Virus record (IMG/VR): IMGVR_UViG_3300026488_000019
Span: 20,996-84,995 of that record
Direction: 5' to 3' (one strand)
DNA length: 64,000 nt
Source of the DNA: a virus
Numbering within the stretch: the stretch's first letter is position 1; each line of letters opens with the position of its first letter. Shown here one piece after another: positions 57,069-64,000 of this stretch. Made by a program: the position numbers and the translations under genes. The notes below the pieces were generated by a model, which ran no database searches, was not told the DNA's origin, and was given only the letters and a program-made list of their open reading frames with translations.

Positions 57069-58358
57069 ATGAATGAAAAACCCAAGCTTTATTCTAAGGA
57101 GTTCCAATTTCAGGTTCTTTGTGCTTTAGTTCAAGACCCTCTCTTTAGGCTAGACTTTTTAATGCTCTTAAGCCAAGAAATGTTTGAGCCTCCTTACAAC
57201 TTGTTCTTCCAAGTTCTTCAAAGTTTATCTCCTGATGAGAACTTCCAACCTAAGCAATATCTGTTAGAGATAACTAACTACTTAGTTCAAGTTGGATTAG
57301 ATGATGAAAAGCAGAGAGAAATTATTTTAGAGGCTAAAAGACTCTTCAAAGAGTCTGTAGATGTTTCCTATGTAAAGGAAAGGGTAATCTACTTCCTTAA
57401 AGAAGTAGAAGTAAAAAGTTTTCTATCTGATATTCCAAGATTGGTTATGGAAGGAAAAGTAGGTTTTGTATTAGAAAAATTTGAATATATAAGCAGTATA
57501 GGAGCCTCTACTAGTAATGCTGTCAATTTGGGAGATTTAGATTTAGTTAGAGAGGAGCTAATAAAAAGGTATTCTCCTAGTGTACTAGTTTCAACAGGTT
57601 TTCCCACCTTAGACAACATTTTTTATGGAGGGTTTGCTCCAGGAGAGATACATGTAGTTCAAGCTCCTCCTAAGGCTGGTAAATCTGCTCTAGGAGTTAA
57701 TGTAGGAGCTATTAATGTTTTATTAGGTAAGAGGGTTTTACATGTTACTCTAGAGCTAACCCACTATGAAGTACTTATGAGGTATGTTCAAAGAATAGCT
57801 AGTATTAGCTATACAGATATACTTAAAATGGAAGAGGATGAGTGGAACTTGCTTAAGGAAAGGATTTATAATCAAGTTTTGAAAGATTATCTCTTTGTGC
57901 TCTACTATCCTGAAAAGTCTGCTTCAGCTATGGAAATTCACAGTTGGTTAACTAGGCAAAAGGTAGTAAGAGAATGGAAACCTGACTTCATAATTATAGA
58001 CTACGACGATTGTTTACTACCTTCATCAGGTAGTAAAGATAGCTTATATGAGGACTCAGGAGATATTTACTCAGATTTAATCAGATTAGCTGTAAAGTGG
58101 GATGTTCCCATCCTAACTTTCTCCCAACCAGTGAGAGATGCTTGGTCTAAACCTGATAAAGGAGAGGCAATAGAGCCTAACGACCTTGCACACTCAGCAA
58201 GGAAAGCTCACAGAAGTTGGAGTATTAGTTCATTAAACTTTAAAACTGGTTCTGAGGAAGGTTTCTTCTATCTTGGATTTAACAGGAGAGGTAAGAGTGG
58301 AGTAAGAATTCCACTAAAAAGGAAGCTAGAAATTATGTACATGGGGGAGGTTCAATGA
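57069..58358 (+). CDS. Replicative DNA helicase, DnaB / T4 gp41-like
   Basis: 429 residues. N-terminal helical domain (residues 1-160) then RecA-like motor: FPTLDNIFYGGFAPGEIHVV, Walker A QAPPKAGKSALG, HVTLELTHYEVLMRYVQR, Walker B DFIIIDYDDCL, ILTFSQPVRDAW and NFKTGSEEGFFYLGFNRRG. Hexameric fork helicase that should work with the DnaG-type primase. GAGGTTCAGG precedes the start. Confidence 0.85.
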   Translation: MNEKPKLYSKEFQFQVLCALVQDPLFRLDFLMLLSQEMFEPPYNLFFQVLQSLSPDENFQPKQYLLEITNYLVQVGLDDEKQREIILEAKRLFKESVDVSYVKERVIYFLKEVEVKSFLSDIPRLVMEGKVGFVLEKFEYISSIGASTSNAVNLGDLDLVREELIKRYSPSVLVSTGFPTLDNIFYGGFAPGEIHVVQAPPKAGKSALGVNVGAINVLLGKRVLHVTLELTHYEVLMRYVQRIASISYTDILKMEEDEWNLLKERIYNQVLKDYLFVLYYPEKSASAMEIHSWLTRQKVVREWKPDFIIIDYDDCLLPSSGSKDSLYEDSGDIYSDLIRLAVKWDVPILTFSQPVRDAWSKPDKGEAIEPNDLAHSARKAHRSWSISSLNFKTGSEEGFFYLGFNRRGKSGVRIPLKRKLEIMYMGEVQ

Positions 58359-58618
58359 GAAAGATTGTACAAATTTTACCTGCTGAGAAAGTGCTTTCTA
58401 CTATTATGCAAGGATATAGAGCTATTACAGGGAATCCTCTAGTAATAGCTAAGTATTTCTCTAACATTGAGGTTTGGATTGCTAATTCCTTGAAGGAAGG
58501 GTTGAAAGAGGTTGAAATTAATTTACCTCTTAATGAGAAGTGGAAGTTTGGTATGTATGATGACAGAAGGTTTTATGTTAAGAATGGTGAAAAGAGTTAT
58601 TTAGTTGAACTTAAGTAA
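58355..58618 (+). CDS. Small unknown protein
   Basis: 87 residues, overlapping the helicase stop (ATGA). Helical N-terminus with a short C-terminal beta region (EINLPLNEKWKFGMYDDRRF). Not recognised. Coupled with the helicase. Confidence 0.5.
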   Translation: MRKIVQILPAEKVLSTIMQGYRAITGNPLVIAKYFSNIEVWIANSLKEGLKEVEINLPLNEKWKFGMYDDRRFYVKNGEKSYLVELK

Positions 58619-58690
58619 AGTGAAGTTTGTTAACAAAAGTAATATAGTAATATTAGGAATAAAGCATGATGAAATTTAGGAGGGTATAGA

Positions 58691-58993
58691 ATGAGGAAAT
58701 ATCTTTTGGTATTCCTAACCCTAATAGGGGTAGCAACTTCTTACTCTTGTTCATGTGTTCCAAAGTCTTGTTCTAATCGCTTTGCTGATATTAGTAGAAA
58801 TATTGGTAACTCTTGTTTTAGAGTAAGATTATACTCTGGAGGAAAAGTTGTGGCTGAGTATTATACAGAGTACCCTAATACAATGCAGAATAGTGATGGT
58901 TGGCAGTTTGAAGATGTTGAAGGAAAATTTATAAGACTTTCTAGAAATGTTGAAATAGTAGAAGTTTCAAGAAGGTATTGCTTTAAGCAATAA
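58691..58993 (+). CDS. Secreted Cys-rich small protein
   Basis: 100 residues. MRKYLLVFLTLIGVATSYS is a textbook signal peptide (positive n-region, hydrophobic core, small residues) followed by CSCVPKSCSNR and a further Cys-rich beta domain. It would be exported from the infected cell or anchored in the envelope. A phage early gene for an exported protein could act in superinfection exclusion or cell-envelope change, which is inference. GGAGGG ribosome site. Confidence 0.65.
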   Translation: MRKYLLVFLTLIGVATSYSCSCVPKSCSNRFADISRNIGNSCFRVRLYSGGKVVAEYYTEYPNTMQNSDGWQFEDVEGKFIRLSRNVEIVEVSRRYCFKQ

Positions 58994-59032
58994 TTATCTA
59001 TCTGATAAATTGTAAGTAAAGTGAGGGATAAG

Positions 59033-61720
59033 ATGAACTCCAGATGCGAAACTTGTAAGCTTTATAAACAATGTAAATCTCATTTTGTTAAACCAAGAGG
59101 TAATTTAGAAAATCCTAATATTATAATACTAGGAGAAGCCCCTGGAAAAACAGAAGACCTTGAAGGGAAACCTTTTGTAGGTAAGTCAGGTAAATTATTG
59201 GAAGAGGTATTTAGGCTCTTCAATAAGAAGTTTGAGGAAGTTTGCTACATAACTAATGTAGTTAAGTGTTGTCCTTATGTTGATCCTTTTAACCATAGTA
59301 AGGGAGTTAGACCTCCTACTGATAAGGAAATTGAGTGCTGTTTACCCTACTTGTTGGAAGAGCTTGAAAAGTTTAAAGGCAAAGATGTAGTTATAATGCC
59401 TTTAGGTAACACTGCTTTGAAAGGATTAGGTATAAAAGGTAAGATTTCTGAGTTAGCTGGTAAAGAACTAGAGTGGAAAGGATTTAAGGTTATACCTAAC
59501 TTCCATCCTGCTTCTATCTTGAGGAATCCTAAGTGGAAGCAGAAGTTTATATCAGTATTTGGTAAGGTACTAGACAATAGACAAGTGGAGTGGGAAAACT
59601 TAATCAAAGTTCTAGTTAACCAAGAAGTTGTTAACCTCTTACAAAGCAAATTAGAAGAAAATCCTGAGTGGTTCTGTTTTGACATAGAAACTACTGGATT
59701 TGATCCTTTCAAGAATGATGTTATTATGTTAACCTTCTCCTTCCCCAATGACCCTTATGGATATGTAATACCTCTTTACAATAAAGACCCTCTTCCAGGA
59801 GACAAGTATGAGAAGTTGGAAGTTTTACCTAATCCCTCCTACTCAGCTAAGATTCTTAAGCTTACTAAAGAGCTTCTTGAGAAAATTCCTGTAATAGGAC
59901 ACAACATAAAGTTTGACTTAAAGTTTATGGTAACTAAAGCAGGAGTAGATTTAACTAAAGTTAAGGTGAAAGATGATACTCTGTTCTTAGCTCATTTTGT
60001 ATTTAACAAGGTTCAACTTGGAGAGACTTTACAACTTAAAGACATAGCTGTTAAGGTATTAGGTTTAGATGGTAGATGGGATGAAGAAGTTAAGGAATAT
60101 TTAAAGTCAAGGTATCGTCTAAGGAAAGATAGACATTATGGAAATATTCCAACTTCTTTACTAATTAAGTATGCTGGATTTGATATTCTCTTTACTAAAG
60201 AGATTTATTTAGTGCTTTCTGAGAGAGTTAAAGTATTTAACTGTGACGAGATTAGGGGAGCTCTTAATAAGGCTACAATTATGATAGCTGAATCTGAAAT
60301 AAAAGGAGTTAAGGTAGATAAACAAGTTAGAGATTTTCTTGACTATAAATATCAGTCTGAAATAGAAAGAGCTGAAAAAGAGTTACAGGAATTACCCAAA
60401 ATTAAGGAATGGAAAGAACTAAGAAAAGTATCTTGGTTTAATCCTTCTTCTCAAAAACATCAAAAGGAGGTAGCATTTAAAGTCTACCAATTACCTGTAG
60501 TAGAAACAACTCAAAAAGGACAGCCTTCTTTAGGTAAGAATGCTATTAACATATATCTCTCCTCTCTTCCAGAAGGTTCAGAAGAAAAACGATTTATAGA
60601 ATTGTTTTACAGAATAAAACTTTTTAAAAAATTAAAGTCAACCTACATAGATGGATTTATAAGTAGTATAGACGACCTAGGGATGTATCATCCTGAATTC
60701 AACATAGCAGGAACAATAACAGGTAGATGGTCATCAGGATGGCATACTGTTGCATCAAAGTCCGACATTAAGAGAATGTTTGTTAGTAGATGGAAAGATA
60801 AAGGAGGACTTATAGTTAGCTTTGACTATTCTCAGTTAGAGGTTAGAATTGCCTCAAGTCTTTCCAATGAAACTAAACTCATAGAGGCTTATAAGCAAGG
60901 GGTAGATGTTCATAAAAGAACTGCTTCTATGATATTTAATAAGCCTATGGAAGAGATTACTAAGCAAGAAAGGAAGATTGCTAAAACTGTTGTGTTTGGA
61001 ATCCTTTATGGTAAAACAGCTAAGTCCTTAGCTGAGGATTTCAACATTAGCTTAGAGGAAGCTCAGCAATGGATGGATAATCTATTTGGAGGTTACTCCA
61101 ATCTTAGAAAATGGATAGAGAATCAGCACAGGTTTGTCTTACAAAATGGTTTTGTTGTAACAGCATTCAATAGAATTATTCCAGTTCCAATGGCTTTTGA
61201 ATCTGATAAGTGGAAGAAAGAGGAAGCCAAGCGTAAAGCTGTTAACTATCCTGTTCAATCCTCAGCTTCTGATTTAACTACTACTAGTGCAGTTAGACTC
61301 TGGGAGAATATGAAAAAATTAAATCTGAAGTCTGTTCTTATAGGAACTGTTCACGATGCTATTGTTATAGATGTTTATCCTGGAGAGTTAATTACAGTTT
61401 TTAACCTTGTGATTAAAAATGCTGAAATAATACCTATGAAAAAATATGAGTGGTTAACTTGTCCTATTAGGATAGATGCTACTATGGGAGATGGAAGCTG
61501 GTTTGGAGGAATAGAATGGGAGAGGAAAGTAGTTACTCCAGATTACCTTGAACTAGAAGGAACAGGGTTTGTAAGAGATTTATTGATGTTTAAACAGTTA
61601 ATGAAAATGAATTATAATTTTGAATATGAAAAGATAGGTGAAGAAGAATTTAATGAACCCAGTCTTGATCAGTTTATTTACTCCCCTAAGAAAGAAGTAT
61701 GGAGGGTTAAAATTTGGTAG
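59033..61720 (+). CDS. polA: Uracil-DNA glycosylase fused to DNA polymerase I
   Basis: 895 residues from ATG 59033 (GTG 59021 unlikely). Residues 1-190: 4Fe-4S-type UDG, with Cys5, Cys8, Cys14, GEAPGKTED (34-42), CC at 79-80 and PNFHPASILRNP (155-166). Residues about 210-400: 3'-5' exonuclease, CFDIETTGFD, IGHNIKFDLKFM, YAGFDILFTKE. Rest: polymerase A with VSFDYSQLEVR (motif A), RKIAKTVVFGILYG (motif B) and TVHDAIVID (motif C, HDA). No 5' nuclease domain; that is a separate gene. SPO1-type phages also carry a UDG-like domain on Pol. Replicates the genome, perhaps stalling at or repairing uracil. Confidence 0.85.
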   Translation: MNSRCETCKLYKQCKSHFVKPRGNLENPNIIILGEAPGKTEDLEGKPFVGKSGKLLEEVFRLFNKKFEEVCYITNVVKCCPYVDPFNHSKGVRPPTDKEIECCLPYLLEELEKFKGKDVVIMPLGNTALKGLGIKGKISELAGKELEWKGFKVIPNFHPASILRNPKWKQKFISVFGKVLDNRQVEWENLIKVLVNQEVVNLLQSKLEENPEWFCFDIETTGFDPFKNDVIMLTFSFPNDPYGYVIPLYNKDPLPGDKYEKLEVLPNPSYSAKILKLTKELLEKIPVIGHNIKFDLKFMVTKAGVDLTKVKVKDDTLFLAHFVFNKVQLGETLQLKDIAVKVLGLDGRWDEEVKEYLKSRYRLRKDRHYGNIPTSLLIKYAGFDILFTKEIYLVLSERVKVFNCDEIRGALNKATIMIAESEIKGVKVDKQVRDFLDYKYQSEIERAEKELQELPKIKEWKELRKVSWFNPSSQKHQKEVAFKVYQLPVVETTQKGQPSLGKNAINIYLSSLPEGSEEKRFIELFYRIKLFKKLKSTYIDGFISSIDDLGMYHPEFNIAGTITGRWSSGWHTVASKSDIKRMFVSRWKDKGGLIVSFDYSQLEVRIASSLSNETKLIEAYKQGVDVHKRTASMIFNKPMEEITKQERKIAKTVVFGILYGKTAKSLAEDFNISLEEAQQWMDNLFGGYSNLRKWIENQHRFVLQNGFVVTAFNRIIPVPMAFESDKWKKEEAKRKAVNYPVQSSASDLTTTSAVRLWENMKKLNLKSVLIGTVHDAIVIDVYPGELITVFNLVIKNAEIIPMKKYEWLTCPIRIDATMGDGSWFGGIEWERKVVTPDYLELEGTGFVRDLLMFKQLMKMNYNFEYEKIGEEEFNEPSLDQFIYSPKKEVWRVKIW

Positions 61721-61741
61721 TAGGTAGGAAATTTACCTACT
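61719..61741 (+). terminator. Weak hairpin terminator after the polymerase gene
   Basis: AGTAGGTA pairs with TACCTACT (8 bp) around a 7-base loop, followed by TTTG. The U-tract is short. Confidence 0.4.
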
Positions 61742-61756
61742 TTGTAAGAAAACCAC

Positions 61757-61784
61757 TTGCCTTCTCTTGAAAAAGGCCTATAAT
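61757..61784 (+). promoter_or_regulatory. Host-type sigma-70 promoter before the 61822 gene
   Basis: TTGCCT (61757-61762), 16 bases, TATAAT (61779-61784), lying within the palindrome CCTATAATTATAGG. It is unlike the phage motif, so the following genes may be read by host polymerase at once after entry. Confidence 0.55.
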
Positions 61785-61821
61785 TATAGGTAAGGAAACA
61801 AAACTGGTTAGGGAGGAAGAG

Positions 61822-62532
61822 ATGAAAGAGGTAATCCTCAGCACAGTAAAAAATATGTATGGGGAAGAAGTCGTTGACAAAGCTCTCTACATTTACCCTG
61901 AAGAAGGTAAAATTTTGGTTGAAGAGCTGAACTGTTATTCATCAATTGATTTAGGAATGGGAACTTGTAGGTGTGTATCTCATCCGTTATGGAACGACTA
62001 CGAAATTTCCCCTGATGGAGCAAGGGAGTTAGTTAAAAAGGCTTATCAAGATGGTTATATTGATGAAAGAGAGCTTCAAAAAGTTTTAGGTCTTATTGAT
62101 AAAACAGAAGTGATAGCTAAAGAGTTAGAAAAGCAGAAAGAAGATTTTTATCACAAGAATCCAATTCAATTACTTCTTGACCATTTTGGTATTAAAAGTA
62201 AAGAAGAACTTGAAAATTACATTCTTGGCTGTTATAAACTTGGTATCAATCCTCTTCCTCCTCTTCGCAAAGTACTAAAAGAATATGGTTGGGATATATT
62301 CTATTTCCATCGTGGAAGGGATCTGAATGGTGATCCTGAACCGCTTGTTGGTGTTTCTGGAAAGACAATAGGTTGTTTTGTTTGGTGGGATGGTGAATGG
62401 GGAGAAGAACAACCTGTTGAAGTTATTTTAGAAGTTGGAGATGGGTTGGATTATGATAGATCTGAATCTGAAAATGAAGATATTGAGTGTGAAGACCCAA
62501 CAGCAGAAGTAGATTTCATTCCTGAAGAATGA
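61822..62532 (+). CDS. Unknown protein
   Basis: 236 residues with GGGAGGAAGAG upstream. N-terminal region CYSSIDLGMGTCRCVSH, helical centre (KKAYQDGYIDERELQKVLGL, LDHFGIKSKEELENYIL), beta/Trp-rich part (GCFVWWDGEWGEEQPVEVIL) and an acidic tail. Not recognised. First gene after the sigma-70-like promoter. Confidence 0.5.
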   Translation: MKEVILSTVKNMYGEEVVDKALYIYPEEGKILVEELNCYSSIDLGMGTCRCVSHPLWNDYEISPDGARELVKKAYQDGYIDERELQKVLGLIDKTEVIAKELEKQKEDFYHKNPIQLLLDHFGIKSKEELENYILGCYKLGINPLPPLRKVLKEYGWDIFYFHRGRDLNGDPEPLVGVSGKTIGCFVWWDGEWGEEQPVEVILEVGDGLDYDRSESENEDIECEDPTAEVDFIPEE

Positions 62533-62600
62533 AAAATTCATTTCTCAACCTCACAACTAGTTGTAAGGGTTTGTTCTAATTGACTTAGGAGGAGGTTAGG

Positions 62601-63425
62601 ATGATTAAAGTTCAAAAAAGAGGAGTAAGAAGAGGAAAGCAAAGAATTGTTATTTGCTTCTCAAATAATTTCAAAAAATGGTTATCAGTTCCAATATCAA
62701 TATCTGAAAAAGTTGTTCAGCATATCAAACAATGCAATAATATTAGTGAAGTTAACGATGTTTTAAAGTCTTTTGGACTCCCTGAAATATCAGAACAAGA
62801 AGTTTATGCTGTATCTCTTGAGAGCCATGTTCATAAATTTTTGCAGAAAAAGCCTAAAGAATTAGACTATGATGAACTTTATCAAGAATTATTTTTAAAA
62901 GGTTTGGAACTTCTTAACTCTCCACAAGTTAGAATTTTACCTGAATCCCAGAGATGGAAGTATATCAAAACTGCTTTACACAACCATATAAAAGACTTAC
63001 TAAATTCTCAACCTAAAGAAGTACCTCTTTCAGAAGTGGTAGAACCTGAAAGTCAACTTTCCTTTATAGAACAAGTATTATCGCCCTATACTAATGTTAG
63101 CAAGTCTCCAATTCCAGTGGTTAAATTTATTAATCCAGAAACCTATGCTATTGGTAAGGAATTGATTGATAAAATAATGGCTTGGGCTGAAACTCAAGAT
63201 GAAGGGACAAGAATTTTCTTTGAAGAATATTTTAATCCAAGTCCTGAAGTGTTAGAGTATATGGAAAAACAAACTAATAAGGGGACTTGGAAGAATAGGA
63301 AGTTTGAACCTCTATTCTTAGCAAAGGTGTTAACTGAAATAGGTAAGTGGAAGTATAAAGATGGTAGAGATAAGTGGTTGAAGATTAGGAAAAAGTTAAC
63401 TAAAGATTTAGGATTGGCTCTTTAG
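62601..63425 (+). CDS. Putative sigma-like factor
   Basis: 274 residues. Basic N-terminus (KRGVRRGKQRIVICF), then LDYDELYQELFLKGLELL and SQRWKYIKTALHNHIKDLLN, which resemble sigma-70 region 2 (a helical pair followed by W-x-x-I-x-x-x-x-x-N-x-I-x-D-x-L). The C-terminal region shows a helical, basic stretch but no clear region 4. It could be a middle or late sigma, like T4 gp55. Weak by eye, and the gene could also be a DNA-binding protein of another kind. Confidence 0.35.
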   Translation: MIKVQKRGVRRGKQRIVICFSNNFKKWLSVPISISEKVVQHIKQCNNISEVNDVLKSFGLPEISEQEVYAVSLESHVHKFLQKKPKELDYDELYQELFLKGLELLNSPQVRILPESQRWKYIKTALHNHIKDLLNSQPKEVPLSEVVEPESQLSFIEQVLSPYTNVSKSPIPVVKFINPETYAIGKELIDKIMAWAETQDEGTRIFFEEYFNPSPEVLEYMEKQTNKGTWKNRKFEPLFLAKVLTEIGKWKYKDGRDKWLKIRKKLTKDLGLAL

Positions 63426-63467
63426 AGCCAATCCGATTTTTTACTTTTTAATTTGAAAGGGGTGGTT

Positions 63468-63806
63468 ATGAAGAAAATTAAATGTCTAATCAAGATTCTC
63501 CTTACTCCTAGCATTTGGATAAGGAATTTTCCTTCTTCTAAATTTATGGATGGTTTAGTTGATCTTCTAATTAAAGCAGATCCTGAAATAGAGTTTTATG
63601 ATGGATATAAGGTTAAGTTTAAAGGGTTTGATTTTATCTTATGGGTGGCTAATAGACCTTATGCTTCTCCTCATTTACATAAAGATCCTTACTTAGAGTT
63701 TCTCCCTTCTAGATGTAAAGCTTTGGAGTTCTTTGAGTGGTTTGACAAGAAGGTAGTTGATTATTTAGCTAAAAAGTTTCAAGAATTAGCAATGGAGGGA
63801 GAATAA
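63468..63806 (+). CDS. Unknown protein
   Basis: About 112 residues from ATG 63468 with AAGGGGTGG upstream. Basic N-terminus (KIKCLIKILLTPSIWIRNF), then mixed beta (YDGYKVKFKGFDFILWVANR) and helical end. Overlaps the next gene by one base (TAATG). Unknown. Confidence 0.45.
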   Translation: MKKIKCLIKILLTPSIWIRNFPSSKFMDGLVDLLIKADPEIEFYDGYKVKFKGFDFILWVANRPYASPHLHKDPYLEFLPSRCKALEFFEWFDKKVVDYLAKKFQELAMEGE

Positions 63807-64000
63807 TGAAAGTTCTTTATTATTCTGATATTCATTTTAGGGAGAAAGGGTCATTTATTCCTTGGAATAGGCTAGAGAATCGCTTCACAAAGGAGTTAAA
63901 TCGTATCTTAAATTCAATGTACTGGTTATCAGAGATTGTAGAGGTTGAAAAACCTGATTTATTACTTTGCTTAGGAGATATATTCAACAATTTGGTAATC
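63806..64000 (+). CDS. SbcD / T4 gp47-like recombination nuclease (partial, runs off the right edge)
   Basis: 65 residues visible from ATG 63806. KVLYYSDIHF and DLLLCLGDIFNNL carry the first two metallophosphoesterase motifs (SDIH, GD) as in SbcD/Mre11/gp47. Directly downstream one would expect an SbcC/gp46 ATPase. Phage use: processing DNA ends for recombination-dependent replication. Confidence 0.6.
   Translation, partial: MKVLYYSDIHFREKGSFIPWNRLENRFTKELNRILNSMYWLSEIVEVEKPDLLLCLGDIFNNLVI

Noticed and set aside
57105-57117. Promoter-like TTTCAGGT at the start of the DnaB-like helicase
   Set aside because: Lies in coding sequence and lacks the TTTAGTTTAG box at 13 bases.
59347-59748. 133-codon minus-strand open frame within the polymerase gene
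   Set aside because: Antisense shadow of the UDG region, which has clear motifs on the plus strand.

Overview
This window is part of the genome of a large contractile-tailed (T4-type myovirus) bacteriophage. About 36-38% of its bases are G+C by eye, and it is densely packed with genes. Structural genes have T4-style folds: prohead protease, gp23-like capsid, sheath, tube, gp25, gp6/J, gp5 and gp27. Proteins rich in Lys, Glu, Ile and Val, heavy use of AGA/AGG and ATA codons, an iron-sulfur-type uracil-DNA glycosylase module, ThyX, and TnpB-only insertion sequences suggest a thermophilic bacterial host. Aquificota-like is my inference; nothing in the window proves it.

Layout. Positions 1-37917 are on the minus strand. 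From a divergent control region at about 37.9-38.16 kb, leftward transcription meets small genes, thyX, nrdA (with an intein), a DNA methyltransferase split by a frameshift, nrdB, a PD-(D/E)XK nuclease, a candidate small terminase, a structured RNA-like element, the large terminase, a metallophosphoesterase and the portal. Head genes follow, then protease-scaffold, a major capsid gene split by a group I intron, an odd ferredoxin/zinc-ribbon pair, neck genes, sheath, tubes, tail chaperone, tape measure, baseplate hub and spike, gp25, gp6/J, a gpI-like protein and the start of a tail-fibre gene.

Positions 38158-64000 are on the plus strand, apart from one TnpB. This half holds replication, recombination and regulation: a sigma/Mor-like regulator, a possible origin region with repeats, an AEP-like primase, a gp32-like SSB, RecA/UvsX, a UvsW-like helicase, a cluster of small zinc proteins, a DnaG-type primase, dUTPase, 5'-3' exonuclease, a DnaB/gp41-like helicase, a UDG-DNA polymerase I fusion, a second sigma-like protein and the start of an SbcD/gp47-like nuclease.

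Most notable observations: (1) the adjacent hub and spike genes each carry one in-frame UGA, each followed by a hairpin whose loop begins exactly 16 nt downstream; (2) a 77-nt three-way-junction/pseudoknot element lies just upstream of the large terminase; (3) eight copies of a phage-specific promoter motif (CCTGAAATTC-N13-TTTAGTTTAG) drive divergent early units; (4) two 66-bp near-identical dyad elements lie 29 kb apart; (5) there is a heavy load of selfish elements: group I intron with GIY-YIG ORF, intein, free LAGLIDADG gene and two TnpB elements, one interrupting a gene; (6) recoding is likely in the tail chaperone and possible in the methyltransferase. All functional names come from motif reading, without database searches.
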